A DNA stretch of 33,568 nt from Anaerolinea sp. (GTDB lineage: Bacteria > Chloroflexota > Anaerolineae > Promineifilales > Promineifilaceae), in the NCBI GenBank assembly GCA_014879875.1, contig JACSRF010000387.1, positions 1 through 33,568 of the forward strand. Reading direction: 5' to 3'. Below, piece by piece: positions 7,043-16,799 of the stretch (position 1 is the first letter of the stretch; each line of letters starts with the position of its first letter). The notes beneath the pieces were generated by a model. The model made no database searches, was not told where the DNA came from, and was given only the letters and a program-made list of their open reading frames with translations. The position numbers and the translations under genes were made by a program.

Positions 7043-7432
7043 ATGATGAGTATGCAAGTGACGATCAGTTTACCAGAGAAAACTTACCGGAGGGCAAAAA
7101 GGTTAGCCCACCTGACCCGGCGGGATGTCAACTCCGTCATGGCGGACACGCTATCCTTGTCCTTGCCCCCGCTTGGTGTCATGGTAACGGAAACGGCCGT
7201 TGCCGATCTCTCAAACGAAGAAGTTCTGGCATTAGCCGATTTGCAAGTGGATGCGGCTGATGACAGGAAGTTGAGTCAACTACTCGATAAACAACAAGCC
7301 GGTACACTGACAGAACCAAAGCGCGTAGAACTGATTCGCCTCATGCAACTTTATCAGTCATCCCTGCTGCAAAAAGCGGAAGGGCTGGCCGAGGCTGTGC
7401 ATCGCGGCCTGCGTGAACCAATGACCTCATGA
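7043..7432 (+). CDS. Hypothetical protein with possible ribbon-helix-helix N-terminus
   Basis: This 129-residue protein begins MQVTISLPEKTYRRAKRLAH, a strand followed by a helix of the sort found in ribbon-helix-helix proteins and antitoxins. The remainder is helical and acidic, with SNEEVLALADLQV and a segment LTEPKRVELIRLMQLYQ. No toxin gene follows; the next gene is on the other strand. The start is uncertain within the cluster ATG-ATG-AGT-ATG at 7043, and only a weak GAGG lies upstream. The paired palindromes at 6897-6996 lie upstream and could be bound by such a protein. Confidence 0.6.
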   Translation: MMSMQVTISLPEKTYRRAKRLAHLTRRDVNSVMADTLSLSLPPLGVMVTETAVADLSNEEVLALADLQVDAADDRKLSQLLDKQQAGTLTEPKRVELIRLMQLYQSSLLQKAEGLAEAVHRGLREPMTS

Positions 7433-7454
7433 GTTCGCTCAACAAACAGTTACG

Positions 7455-7871
7455 TTACTTATCTGCCAGGCTCTCCAAATAAGCCACAACTGCTTCAACC
7501 TCGCTGTCCGACAAATGGAAATTGGGCATGGCCGTGTTGCCCTTTATGGCGCGTGGGTTGCGCAGCCACAGCCGCAGCGAAACATGGTCCAATCGCGCGG
7601 CGGCGTCATCCAACGCCGGCCCTTTCAGCGCACCCTGCCCGGCAATACGGTGACAAGAACGGCAGTCGTACCGCGCTACCACATGCTCCCCGGCCGTTAC
7701 CGGGTCGCTCAAATCCACCGCTTTGGTCAGGTTTAGCCAGAAGCGTGGTGGTGAAAGGGTGAACCAGACCACCAAAACCAGAATAACTGCCAGGCCAATC
7801 AGGCCATACTGTTTCGCCATTGAACAAGAGGGCGGCGTATGGCGCACATTCCTGCGCCATACGCCAGCCAT
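7455..7871 (-). CDS. Membrane-anchored class I cytochrome c
   Basis: This 138-residue monohaem cytochrome c has a membrane anchor at about residues 20-38. The haem-binding motif CRSCH lies at residues 70-74, with H74 as one axial ligand, and M115 in AMPNF is the probable second. The start is placed one base after the stop of the molybdoenzyme gene, with GGAG a suitable distance upstream, so it is the last gene of the downstream operon. It probably carries electrons between the membrane and the exported molybdoenzyme or a soluble partner. The upstream operon has no equivalent gene, which is the clearest difference between the two copies. Confidence 0.88.
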   Translation of the reverse strand: MAGVWRRNVRHTPPSCSMAKQYGLIGLAVILVLVVWFTLSPPRFWLNLTKAVDLSDPVTAGEHVVARYDCRSCHRIAGQGALKGPALDDAAARLDHVSLRLWLRNPRAIKGNTAMPNFHLSDSEVEAVVAYLESLADK

Positions 7872-7872
7872 T

Positions 7873-10800
7873 TTATATTTTCTCCACTTTCACCTTACTG
7901 TCATAAAAGACAGCACTCCCCCCGGCCAGGTCGCTCAAGGTAACGTTACCGATCACCGGGTCTACGCGCATGGCGGCGTTGGCATGAACGCCCGTCGCCC
8001 GGCGCGGATCGCCCTGGATGACCTGGTTGTCTATGGTAATGTCCCGCGATCCGCTGGCGTAATGTCCCCACCCCAAGGGGAAGGAGATAACGCCGGGGCG
8101 GATGCCTTCCACCACTCGCACCTTGCCAATCATCGGCTTTTTGCTGCCGTCTTGCAAATCCCACACCCCATCCGGGTTGCTGGCGGAAGAAATTTTGACC
8201 TGATCGTCCGTTTCCAGCCCTAATCGGGCGGCGTCAACGGTATTCATCAGCACAAAGTTTTCCGGCAAGACGGCCAGCAGCCAGTAGTCGGCGATGCCCC
8301 GCGCTTTGGCCATGGTGATTTCTTTGTAGGTGAGCAGGGTAAAGTCGTAGCCCTCATCGCGGATGGGTTGGCCGTCGGCGGCCAGGCCGGGCGGCACGTA
8401 GACCGGGTAGCCAATGTACGGTTTGCCGGTGATGGTGTTGATGCTGGTGGCCGTCTTTTCCTGGTAGATGTTGATGAGACGGCCGTATGCATTCGCCACC
8501 TTCTCCCCCTTGAACGCCTGGGCGCGGCTCTGGTAACGGCCGCCGCGATTCATCACGTAAATCACCCGCCGCCACAGACGCTCGTCGCCCGACTGTCCCC
8601 AGTCGCCCGACTGTCCCCAGTCGCCGCCGACTGCCTGCTGCCAGCGATCATAATCAAACACCGCTTTGGGCAGGAAGCGGCGCGCCTGGCGGAACAGGTC
8701 CACTTCCGTGTCATCCGCTTCCGGCACGGCATCGGAGCCATCTTCCTTTTCGCCAAACGCAATGTTTGCCACCTGTTTCAGGTAAAAATCTTCCGGGCGG
8801 GTGTAGGGGATGCCCTTGCCAAAACCGTCTGGCCCAAACGCGGGCAGGTTCAACTTTTCGGCAATCGCCAGGAAAACGGCCTCAAAACAGAGTGGGATTT
8901 CCTCGCCAAAGACCTTTGTCGTCGGCCAGCCGGGTAAAGCAATGGCCGGGTTACGCACATTTTCCACCTTATACGCCACCGAAGGATGCGAGCCGTGAAA
9001 CTCCCATCGCTCTAAATAAGTCTGATCCGGGAAAATGTAGTCGGCAAAGGTAGACGTTTCGCCCACCAGGATGTCGCTGCTGATGATCAGGGGAATCTTT
9101 TTGGGATCGGCCAGAATCTCGATGACCTTGTGCGCCGCCGGCAAGGCGTAGGCCAGGGCGCTCATGTAGGTCATCAAAATCTTGATCGGGTACGGATAGG
9201 CGTCGCCAAAGGAGGGTACATCTTCCTGATAAACGTCGGTTGCCAGGGGGAACCACGGCCGTTTCGTCGGGTAGCCGTCAAAAATGGTCGTTTTTTCGTA
9301 GGCCACTTTGGTGCGAATGGCGTCCAACCCAAAGGCCAGATTTTCGCCATTCATCATGTGCCCCACGTCAAAGGGCTGTCCCTTTTTCGCGCCCATGCGG
9401 TCATAGGTGGTCAGTTTCACCGTGCCGCCGGCGTAGTCGAAGTTGCCGATGAGCAGGTTGAGGGTGTACCAGGCCAGGATGGTGTAGAAGCCATTGGTGT
9501 GCTGCGACGCACCCCGGTGCAGGTCGGCGACCGCTTTACGGCCGTGCGCCGTAAACTCTTGCGCCAGCACCAGAATGTCCGCTTCTCGCGCCCCGGCTAT
9601 CTCCGCCCACTCCGCAATGGTGTGCGCCTCGGCCGATTCTTTGACCAGTTGCAAACCGCTCTTGACGGCAATGCCTTCAATGGTCTGGTCTACAAACAGG
9701 TCGCCGCGCACCGGCGCGGCGTCGGCGGCTGCCGGGTCAAAGGGGGTCGGTTTGCCGTCTACCAGCGCCACCGGTACATCCGAAGTAAAGCGCGTACCGT
9801 CGGCCGTGTCGTAGACGGTGATTTCTTTGCCCTCGGCGTCAGTGGTGGGAACGGCCGTTACCAGCCCAACCTCACTGGCGCGCAGCAGTTTACCGGGTAC
9901 GCCATCCTTGATCTTCACCAGCCAGGTCACATTACTGTAATTCGGTTCGCCCGCTGCATTCGCCGCCGCCTTGTTGGCAATGGACAGATAGTTGGCGTTG
10001 TACCGCTCATGCTCCAGCATCCAGCGAATCATGCCCATGGCAAACGCGCCATCTTCACCCGGTTTTACCGGCACCCACTTCCATGCCTTCGCCGCCGCTT
10101 TGGAGAGGCGTGGATCGAGCACGGCATACTTCATGCCCCGGTTAACCACCCCCTGCGTAATTTGCGGCACGCGCAAGGGCGGCCCATAGTTGGCCTCGAA
10201 CATATTCGCGCCGACAAAGATGACAAATTCGCTGTTGGCTACGTCCCCCTGCCAGTAGAACTTGTCACCACTGTCAAACGCGCCGGTTGCCGGGTTCCAT
10301 TTGGCGCTCATCGCCCGCCCGGTGAAGTAGAGCGACCCCTGGCAGATGGTGGTGTGGCCGTTCATGTTGATAGAGCCAAACGACTCCTGCATAAAGCGAT
10401 GCACCAAATCTTCGCGCCCTTTCTTCATGCGCCCCCAGACAAAGGCAAACTGGTTGTTTTTCGGCCCAAAATCAGGATGATCGGGGTCAATCATGGCGTC
10501 CAGGTGGTCGGCAAATTCATGTTTGAATTCTTCAACCAGTTCTTTCTTTTTGGCGGGGTCTTTTTCAGCCCAGATGGCTTTAACGGCGGCCCCCATCTCC
10601 TCAAAAACTGCACCATCGCGCAGGGCATACACGTCCTTAAAGCCGTCCACCTGCCCCTCACCAAACAGATCGCCGCCGTCCACCACTTCCTCAATCGCCT
10701 GCTCAAAGGAAATGGTTTCCCACTGCCCCGCGCCCCGCTTTGTGCCCCGCTTGCGTTTCAACACGCGCATAATGCGGTACGGGTCATACGCCGTTTGCAG

Positions 10801-11172
10801 GCCGGCCTGGCCCTTGGGACAGAGCGCCCCTTCCACTTTGGCCGTCTGCGTAATGGGCAGGTTGTAATCCAGATGCGGCGCCAATGTCCACGGGCTGTAC
10901 GGGTTGCCATCAATTTTGGCGGCCACGCCATCCAGCATTTTCACCTTGATGCCGCAGCCGGTGTTGCATTGCAGACAAACGGTGTTGATCTGGTTGGTTG
11001 GGTCCGCCAGCACGTAAGCCGGGGCTTCTTCCGACGCGGCCAACAGCCGGTGGGCTATTGGCATCCCACCCAATACAGCCACGCTGCCGGCTGTCGCCGC
11101 CGACATCTTCAGAAAGTCGCGGCGCGACAGACCGCATTGTTCCGGTTGTTCGGAAAGCAGTTTCTTGCTCAT
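7873..11172 (-). CDS. Tat-exported molybdopterin oxidoreductase, catalytic subunit (copy 1)
   Basis: This is a 1099-residue DMSO-reductase-superfamily enzyme. The Tat signal is LSRRDFLK (about 15-22). A [4Fe-4S] site is formed by C66, C69, C73 and C118. A large molybdopterin guanine dinucleotide-binding body follows, with C277 in HTTICQGS as the probable molybdenum ligand. The size, the B-C-A gene order and the partners fit the tetrathionate, selenate or polysulfide/thiosulfate reductase group (TtrA, SrdA, PsrA). The sequence alone does not fix the substrate or direction. Its start overlaps the NrfD gene by four bases (ATGA). Compared with copy 2 it has an inserted (DWGQSG)x2 stretch. Enzyme assembly needs molybdenum cofactor genes, which are not in the window. 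Confidence 0.9.
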   Translation of the reverse strand: MSKKLLSEQPEQCGLSRRDFLKMSAATAGSVAVLGGMPIAHRLLAASEEAPAYVLADPTNQINTVCLQCNTGCGIKVKMLDGVAAKIDGNPYSPWTLAPHLDYNLPITQTAKVEGALCPKGQAGLQTAYDPYRIMRVLKRKRGTKRGAGQWETISFEQAIEEVVDGGDLFGEGQVDGFKDVYALRDGAVFEEMGAAVKAIWAEKDPAKKKELVEEFKHEFADHLDAMIDPDHPDFGPKNNQFAFVWGRMKKGREDLVHRFMQESFGSINMNGHTTICQGSLYFTGRAMSAKWNPATGAFDSGDKFYWQGDVANSEFVIFVGANMFEANYGPPLRVPQITQGVVNRGMKYAVLDPRLSKAAAKAWKWVPVKPGEDGAFAMGMIRWMLEHERYNANYLSIANKAAANAAGEPNYSNVTWLVKIKDGVPGKLLRASEVGLVTAVPTTDAEGKEITVYDTADGTRFTSDVPVALVDGKPTPFDPAAADAAPVRGDLFVDQTIEGIAVKSGLQLVKESAEAHTIAEWAEIAGAREADILVLAQEFTAHGRKAVADLHRGASQHTNGFYTILAWYTLNLLIGNFDYAGGTVKLTTYDRMGAKKGQPFDVGHMMNGENLAFGLDAIRTKVAYEKTTIFDGYPTKRPWFPLATDVYQEDVPSFGDAYPYPIKILMTYMSALAYALPAAHKVIEILADPKKIPLIISSDILVGETSTFADYIFPDQTYLERWEFHGSHPSVAYKVENVRNPAIALPGWPTTKVFGEEIPLCFEAVFLAIAEKLNLPAFGPDGFGKGIPYTRPEDFYLKQVANIAFGEKEDGSDAVPEADDTEVDLFRQARRFLPKAVFDYDRWQQAVGGDWGQSGDWGQSGDERLWRRVIYVMNRGGRYQSRAQAFKGEKVANAYGRLINIYQEKTATSINTITGKPYIGYPVYVPPGLAADGQPIRDEGYDFTLLTYKEITMAKARGIADYWLLAVLPENFVLMNTVDAARLGLETDDQVKISSASNPDGVWDLQDGSKKPMIGKVRVVEGIRPGVISFPLGWGHYASGSRDITIDNQVIQGDPRRATGVHANAAMRVDPVIGNVTLSDLAGGSAVFYDSKVKVEKI
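8584..8625. repeat. 18-bp tandem repeat inside the copy 1 catalytic gene
   Basis: The 18-bp unit GTCGCCCGACTGTCCCCA occurs at 8584-8601 and 8602-8619, then partly again. On the coding strand it gives (DWGQSG) twice, just before the conserved [10 protein letters not shown] block. Copy 2 has only a short loop there, so this is an in-frame expansion. Confidence 0.85.
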
Positions 11173-12308
11173 TGCGTCACCTCCTGGGGCTGGCTGCTAA
11201 AAATCGGCAGGCGATCTAAACCCAGTAAAAAGACAATCGTCGCGCCTCCGGTAATGCCTATTGTCACGGCCCATTCCATCAGGCTGGGGAAATAATCAAA
11301 GGTCAGGTGCGGGCCGCTGAAGGCCCAGCGCAGTTCTTCCAGCTCCGGCACGGTGAGGGCGGGAAAGACGATATTGGCGCGCGCGGCCGTAAAGCCAAAC
11401 AAGACCAACAACCCCATCCATCCGGCGACCATGCTGTGGCGCGAATATTTGGGATGGAGCAGAAGAATAATCGGCAAAATCGTGCCTAGCCCAATCTGGA
11501 TAATCCAGAACGCCCACCAGTAACGGCCAAACAACACCTGGTTCACCGCATCCACGTTATGCGGAATCTGACCGTATAAGGATTGTGAAAAGTCCGTCCA
11601 CAAGAAGTACAGCTTCACAACAGCCAGACTCACGGTTAACAAACCCAACACCCTGATCTGTTGCGGACGGCGTGCATCTGGCGGCGCAAACCAGCCCATG
11701 ATCAGCAGCATCATCGCCGCCCCCGAAGCCAGTGAAAACACGGGAAATTGTGCCGGCAATAAACCGACATGCCAATAAGCACGGCTGGCGTTTACCCCCA
11801 GCAGCGCCCCCACGCCGCCGCTAAGAAAAACAGAAAAGAGCAAACCAAAAGCCATTAACGGTTTGAGCCAATTTTTCCGCTCCGGGAAGCGAATGGCCAC
11901 AACCAGGCTGGTCAGAATAATGCCGCCAAAAAGGGTATACCCCCACACCATCTGCGCCATCACCGACAAGAAGTTAGGCCGCATATAAACTTTGTAAATT
12001 CGCTCCATGTGTCCCAAATCCAGGCCAATGGAAGTCAATGCGGCCGGCAGCGTAATCAGAGCCGCCCACAACATAGCCCGCCCCGTCCCCTTAAACAGCG
12101 GAATTTCAAACAGATAGTCGAGCGTCGCCAGCATGTACGAACCGGCGGCGACGCCGGCAAAAAAGAGATACATGGCTACCCACAGTCCCCAGACCACGTA
12201 AGAGCCATAGTTGGCGTTGGCGTGGCCGGAGACAAAGCGATCAAAAAAGCCCCACGCACCGAAGACCAACGCCACCCCGCCTAGAGCATAGAGTATTTTC
12301 TTCGTCAT
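11169..12308 (-). CDS. NrfD/PsrC-like membrane subunit (copy 1)
   Basis: This 379-residue integral membrane protein has about eight to nine transmembrane helices and the NrfD/PsrC/TtrC layout. It would dock the exported Fe-S and catalytic subunits and exchange electrons with quinone. The segment GSYMLATLDYLFEIPLFKG after the second helix and the middle helix LGVNASRAYWHVGLLP are typical of the family. It has a GGAGGA ribosome binding site before the ATG at 12308, begins 12 bp after the Fe-S gene, and overlaps the catalytic gene start by 4 bp. No haem or Fe-S motif is present, so the subunit is cofactor-free, as in PsrC. Confidence 0.9.
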   Translation of the reverse strand: MTKKILYALGGVALVFGAWGFFDRFVSGHANANYGSYVVWGLWVAMYLFFAGVAAGSYMLATLDYLFEIPLFKGTGRAMLWAALITLPAALTSIGLDLGHMERIYKVYMRPNFLSVMAQMVWGYTLFGGIILTSLVVAIRFPERKNWLKPLMAFGLLFSVFLSGGVGALLGVNASRAYWHVGLLPAQFPVFSLASGAAMMLLIMGWFAPPDARRPQQIRVLGLLTVSLAVVKLYFLWTDFSQSLYGQIPHNVDAVNQVLFGRYWWAFWIIQIGLGTILPIILLLHPKYSRHSMVAGWMGLLVLFGFTAARANIVFPALTVPELEELRWAFSGPHLTFDYFPSLMEWAVTIGITGGATIVFLLGLDRLPIFSSQPQEVTQ

Positions 12309-12320
12309 TTTCAGTTCCTC

Positions 12321-13268
12321 CTATACCAGGTAGTAGACACGCGGTTCTGTGCCTAGTTCTTCTTTTAAGCGCATCACGTTGGGGCTGGCGATCATTTCCG
12401 CTACCAGGCTGTACGGGTCGTTGGCGTCGCCAAACAGGGTGGCCCGGCCAATGCAGGTGAGCGTACAAGCGGGCAGCATCCCTTCCTTGACGCGGTGCAG
12501 GCAAAAATGGCATTTACGCACGTTGCCAATGGGGGAGTGGTGCGGCTCGCGTTCGCGGGATCGTCCATACTCAAAAACGGGCAGCAGTTCCATCTGCGCC
12601 GCCCCAGTTTGCCCTAACAGCAGTCCGTTCCCTTGCGGCGTGTTGTCTATGTATTGGTCGCCAAAGTCGAAGGTGCGCGAAGCGTAGGGGCAGGCAGTCA
12701 TGCAGGCGCGACAGCCGATGCACTGATCATAATCCACTACCACCACGCCTTCTTCATTGGTGTAGGTGGCCGTGACCGGGCAAACGGGCACGCAGGGCGG
12801 ATTTTCGCACTGCATACATGGCTTGGGCAGGAAGGTACGGGTGACATTGGGAAATGTCCCCACTTCTTGCTCCAGTACCGGCCGGTAGACGATGCCGGGC
12901 GGCAGTTTGTTTTCGGCGATGCAGGCGATGGTGCAGGCGTGGCAGCCCACGCACTTGCGCAGGTCTATGACCATGACCCAACGCCGTTCCTCCGGACGTT
13001 TTTGCAGGGCGCGATGCAGTTCGATTTGCATACGCAGCAACACGTCAGGGGGATCGGTGGGGTCTATCTCGAAGGGGAAATCGGCAACGGCCGTTGCCTG
13101 GCCATTGGCAGCGCGATTCACAGCCGCCATAACCGCTTCTGGGTTCGCCATCAACTTATCCATAGCAACCAAAGCGGCGGCCGCGCCACCCGCACCCAAC
13201 AGGGCACGGAGAAAATCGCGGCGGGTACTATTTTGTGTATTTTCTTCTTGCTTTTCAAGCGGGGTCAT
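12321..13268 (-). CDS. Fe-S electron-transfer subunit, Tat-exported (copy 1)
   Basis: The start is the ATG at 13268, preceded by AAGGAGG; the extra six residues upstream from a TTG lack such support. The 315-residue product has a twin-arginine signal ([15 protein letters not shown]). Ferredoxin-type cysteine groups follow in order: [38 protein letters not shown] and [11 protein letters not shown] with a later CTLTC, enough for four [4Fe-4S] clusters as in PsrB/TtrB. It passes electrons between the NrfD membrane subunit and the molybdopterin enzyme. It is the first gene of the downstream operon, behind the promoter elements at 13333-13407. Confidence 0.9.
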   Translation of the reverse strand: MTPLEKQEENTQNSTRRDFLRALLGAGGAAAALVAMDKLMANPEAVMAAVNRAANGQATAVADFPFEIDPTDPPDVLLRMQIELHRALQKRPEERRWVMVIDLRKCVGCHACTIACIAENKLPPGIVYRPVLEQEVGTFPNVTRTFLPKPCMQCENPPCVPVCPVTATYTNEEGVVVVDYDQCIGCRACMTACPYASRTFDFGDQYIDNTPQGNGLLLGQTGAAQMELLPVFEYGRSREREPHHSPIGNVRKCHFCLHRVKEGMLPACTLTCIGRATLFGDANDPYSLVAEMIASPNVMRLKEELGTEPRVYYLV

Positions 13269-13332
13269 AGAGGCCTCCTTACTCAAGTTAGGAATAAGGG
13301 AAGGGGGGATGCGCCTCTTCTCTTAACTGGGG

Positions 13333-13407
13333 ATTGTAGAGATGTTGAGTGTCTCTTAACAGGGGGAAAATCTTGACGATTTTACTGTTTGTTGTAGGGA
13401 AAATCCC
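13333..13407 (-). promoter_or_regulatory. Promoter module of the downstream molybdoenzyme operon
   Basis: On the minus strand a -10-like TACAAT (13338-13333) lies 25 bp downstream of the complement of GGGAAAATCTTGA (13364-13376). Further upstream is TTGTAGGGAAAATCCC (13392-13407). The same set occurs with nearly the same spacing before the other operon (19057-19135). If TACAAT is the -10, the first motif is centred near -44, the place for a class II activator. There is no good -35 hexamer, which also suggests activation. Confidence 0.55.
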
Positions 13408-13422
13408 CACACACGCCAAATA

Positions 13423-13460
13423 GCAATGCCGTGTCATAAAAGTTTGTGACACAGCATTGC
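13423..13460 (-). terminator. Stem-loop after the upstream operon, probable terminator
   Basis: GCAATGCCGTGTCA (13423-13436) pairs with TGACACAGCATTGC (13447-13460) with one mismatch and a 10-base loop. It lies between the stop of the copy 2 catalytic gene and the promoter of the downstream operon. No clear U-tract follows on the minus strand, so termination is likely but not certain. Confidence 0.6.
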
Positions 13461-13519
13461 CTGATATAAATTGTAAACTGGCCCAACCTGGAGAGATTGA
13501 ACCAGTCCTATCCTATAGA

Positions 13520-16500
13520 TTACGCTTTTACCACTTTCACTTTCGTGTCATAGAACACGGCGCTGCCCCCGGCCAGGTCTTGCAGCGTCACGTTGCCCAG
13601 ATGCGGGTCTACCCGCATCGCCGCATTGCCATGGACGCCGGTCGCCCGGCGCGGGTCGGCCTTGATGGTGGTATTGTTGATCACAATGTCTCGCGCCCCG
13701 CTGGCCCAATGCCCAAACCCCAGGGCAAAGGAGACGACGCCTGGTCGCATCCCCTGAATCACCTTCAGCTTGCTCACCATCGGCTTCCGCGTGCCATCCT
13801 GCAAATCCCAGACGCCGTCCGGATTGCTGGCAGAGACGATTTTCACCAGTTCGCCATCTTCCAGCCCCAGGCGGGCGGCGTCGCTGGCGTTCATTAGCAC
13901 CGGGTTTTCCGGCAGCAGGGAGAGCAGCCAGTAGTTGCTGACGGTGCGCGCCTTGGTCATCATGATCTCTTTGTGGGTGATCAGATGCAGGTCATAGCCT
14001 TCGTCCTCGATTTTCTCGCCAACGGAGGAAAGTCCGGGCTGCAAGTAAACGGCATACCCGGCAAACGGCTTACCGGTCATCGTGTTGATGCTGGTGGCCG
14101 TTTTCTCCTGGTATAGGTTCAACTGCTTGGCGTAGGCGTTGCTCACCAGCACATTCATTGCGCCGGTAGAAGGATCGCTTTTGTACGCTTTGGCATGGGC
14201 CTGGTAACGGCCGCCGCGATTCATCACATACACCACTTTGCGCCACAGGCTGTCATCGTTGCCTACTGCTTCTTTCCAGGTGGCTTCGTCATAGACCGAT
14301 TTGGGCAGATGCCGCCGCGCTTCACGGAAGATGCGCAGTTCTTCATCGTCGGCTTCGGGCACGTTGTCGCTGGCGTCTTCTTTTTCGCCAAAAGCGATGT
14401 TCGCCACCTGCTTCAGGTAAAGATGTTCTGGGCGGGTAAAAGGTACGCCCTCGCCCAACCCATCGGGGCCAAAACCGGGCAGGTCCAGCTTTTCGGCAAT
14501 CGCCATCATCATCGCCTCGGCGCTCAGCGGGATTTCTTCGCCGTAGACGGTGACGGTGGGCCAACCGGGAATGCTGATGGCCGGGTTACGCACATTTTCC
14601 ACTTTCCAGGGTACGGAGGGGTGCGTGCCGTGCAGTTCCCACCGCTCCAGGTAGGAGAGGTCGGGGAAAATGTAGTCGGCGTAGGTAGAAGTTTCGCCCA
14701 CCAGAATGTCGCTGGTGATGATCAGCGGGATTTTCTTCGGGTCCGCCAGGGTTTCGCTGACTTTGTGGGCGGCGGGCAGCGCGTAGTTGATGGCGCTCAT
14801 GTAAAACATGGCGATCTTCACCGGGTAGGGGTACATGCTGTCCATGGAAGCCACGTCTTCCTGGTAGAGGTCGGTGGACAGGGGGAACCATGGCCGTTGC
14901 GCCGGATAGCCCGCGAACAAAGTGGATTTCTCGTAGGTGGTCGTCGTGCGCAGGATATCTGTGCCAAACTTGACGTTTTTACCGTTGATCATTTTACCGA
15001 GCACAAATGGCCCTTGCGCCTTGTCGCCTGTGTATTGGTAGGTCGTGCCTTTGATCATGCCGCCGACGTGGTCTACATTGCCGATGAGGCAGTTGAGGGT
15101 GTACCAGGCCATGACGTTGTAGAAGCCGTTGGTATGCTGGCTGACGCCGCGATGCAGGTCGGCGCAGGCGCGCGTGCCGTGGCTGGTAAACTCATAGGCC
15201 AGTTCTATGATGTCGCGCGTGCGAATGCCAGCAATCTCTGCCCATTCGGCAATGGTGTGGGCTTTGGCTTCTTCGTAGATGATTTGCAGGCCACTCTTAA
15301 CGGCGACGCCGTTGAGCGTAGTGTCTACGAATGGCTCGCCGTAGGCGGGCGCTTCTGTGCTGTTGGGATCAAAGAGAACAGGTTCGCCATCGGCCAAAGC
15401 GACGAAAGGGTCGAAGGCGTAGTCTGTGCCGGCGGGGTCTGTGTAAATAGTGACTTCTTTGCCGTCGGCGTCCGTTTCAACGCGGCTCGTGGTCAGTTCC
15501 AGGTCGGCGCCGCGCAGGAATTTGCCGGGCTGGCCGTCTTTGATCTTGACCAGCCAGGAGCCAGTGGTCCAGGTGGCTTCGCCCTGGGCGTTGGCGGCGG
15601 CTTTGTTGGCGTTGCTGATGAATTGGGCGTTGTAACGGCCGTTGTCAATCACCCACTGAATCATTGCCAGAGCCATCGCTGCATCCTCACCCGGCTTAAT
15701 GGGTACCCACTTCCAGGCGTGCGACCCCGCTTTGTTTAAACGCGGATCTACGATGGCGTACTTTTTGCCCTGTATTGTGCCCTCAGTAATCTTCGGTACG
15801 CGCTGTGGCGGTCCATAGTTCGCTTCGAAAACATTTGCGCCTACGTAAATGACAAAATCGCTGTTGGCGGCGTCTGTTTGCCAGTAGAACTTGGAACCGC
15901 CGGTGAATTTACTGCCGTCCCACTGCTCGCTCATTGCCTTGCCGGTGAAGTAGAGCGAACCCTGGCAAACGGTAGTATGACCGTTGGCGTTGATCGAGCC
16001 GAAGCTGTCGCCAACGAAACGCTTGAAGAGATCGCCACGGCCGTTCTTCAACCGCCCCCAAATAAAGGCAAACTGATTGTTCTTCGGCCCCAAATCGGGA
16101 TGATCCGGGTCTATCATCACATCCAGGTGGTCGGCAAAAGTCGTCTTAAACTCGGCCACCAGGTCTTGTTTTTTGGCAGCGTCTTTCTCACCCCAAATCT
16201 TAGCCACCGCGTCGGCCATTTGCTTGGCGACAGCCGAATCGCTGAGGGCATAGAGGTCTTTGAACCCATCTACCCGCCCTTCGCCAAACAGGTCGCCGCC
16301 GTTGACCACTTCCTCAATCGCTTTGTCAAAAGCAATGGTCTCCCACTGCCCTGCGCCGCGCTTCGTGCCCGGTTTACGCTTGAGAACACTAACGATGCGG
16401 TAAGGATCGTAGGTTGATTGCAGCCCCGATTGCCCTTTGGGGCACAGCGCGCCTTCTACCTCGCCCATCTCGCTGACCGGCGTCTCATAGGGCAGGTGCG

Positions 16501-16798
16501 GCCACAGTGTCCAGGGGCTGTACGGGTTGCCGTCAATTTTGGCGGCCACGCCATCCAGGAGCTTAACCTTGATACCGCAGCCGGTGTTGCATTGCAGGCA
16601 AACAGAGTAAATCTGGTTGGTAGGGTCGGTCAGCGGATAATTGCCAGCGGTTGCGCTTTGCTGGGCCATGGCCTCCTTAAACAGAGGCAGCCCACCCAGG
16701 AAGGCGACGGCGCCACTACCGGCGACCGCGGACACTTTGAGAAAATCGCGTCGAGAGAGACGGTCGTTACGCTCTTGTATCTTAGTTTGCTCACTCAT
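13520..16798 (-). CDS. Tat-exported molybdopterin oxidoreductase, catalytic subunit (copy 2)
   Basis: The start is ATG 16798 (MSEQTKIQER), with GGAGG just upstream and 1 bp after the NrfD stop; an open extension upstream lies within the NrfD gene and is not used. The 1092-residue product is a close paralogue of copy 1, sharing long identical stretches such as [10 protein letters not shown] and NGGDLFGEG. It has a Tat signal (LSRRDFLK), a [4Fe-4S] site C67/C70/C74/C119, and C278 in HTTVCQGS as the probable molybdenum ligand. Substrate group as for copy 1. It lacks the DWGQSG expansion, and its operon has no cytochrome c gene. The pair probably arose by tandem duplication and may have split in substrate or conditions of use. 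Confidence 0.9.
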   Translation of the reverse strand: MSEQTKIQERNDRLSRRDFLKVSAVAGSGAVAFLGGLPLFKEAMAQQSATAGNYPLTDPTNQIYSVCLQCNTGCGIKVKLLDGVAAKIDGNPYSPWTLWPHLPYETPVSEMGEVEGALCPKGQSGLQSTYDPYRIVSVLKRKPGTKRGAGQWETIAFDKAIEEVVNGGDLFGEGRVDGFKDLYALSDSAVAKQMADAVAKIWGEKDAAKKQDLVAEFKTTFADHLDVMIDPDHPDLGPKNNQFAFIWGRLKNGRGDLFKRFVGDSFGSINANGHTTVCQGSLYFTGKAMSEQWDGSKFTGGSKFYWQTDAANSDFVIYVGANVFEANYGPPQRVPKITEGTIQGKKYAIVDPRLNKAGSHAWKWVPIKPGEDAAMALAMIQWVIDNGRYNAQFISNANKAAANAQGEATWTTGSWLVKIKDGQPGKFLRGADLELTTSRVETDADGKEVTIYTDPAGTDYAFDPFVALADGEPVLFDPNSTEAPAYGEPFVDTTLNGVAVKSGLQIIYEEAKAHTIAEWAEIAGIRTRDIIELAYEFTSHGTRACADLHRGVSQHTNGFYNVMAWYTLNCLIGNVDHVGGMIKGTTYQYTGDKAQGPFVLGKMINGKNVKFGTDILRTTTTYEKSTLFAGYPAQRPWFPLSTDLYQEDVASMDSMYPYPVKIAMFYMSAINYALPAAHKVSETLADPKKIPLIITSDILVGETSTYADYIFPDLSYLERWELHGTHPSVPWKVENVRNPAISIPGWPTVTVYGEEIPLSAEAMMMAIAEKLDLPGFGPDGLGEGVPFTRPEHLYLKQVANIAFGEKEDASDNVPEADDEELRIFREARRHLPKSVYDEATWKEAVGNDDSLWRKVVYVMNRGGRYQAHAKAYKSDPSTGAMNVLVSNAYAKQLNLYQEKTATSINTMTGKPFAGYAVYLQPGLSSVGEKIEDEGYDLHLITHKEIMMTKARTVSNYWLLSLLPENPVLMNASDAARLGLEDGELVKIVSASNPDGVWDLQDGTRKPMVSKLKVIQGMRPGVVSFALGFGHWASGARDIVINNTTIKADPRRATGVHGNAAMRVDPHLGNVTLQDLAGGSAVFYDTKVKVVKA

Positions 16799-16799
16799 C

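Noticed and set aside
9130-11295. A 721-codon open frame on the plus strand opposite the copy 1 catalytic gene
   Set aside because: It is antisense to a gene with clear motifs, and its composition (rich in H, R, G) is that of a complement frame in GC-rich DNA.
14195-15739. A 514-codon open frame on the plus strand opposite the copy 2 catalytic gene
   Set aside because: Antisense shadow of the molybdoenzyme gene; no domain seen.
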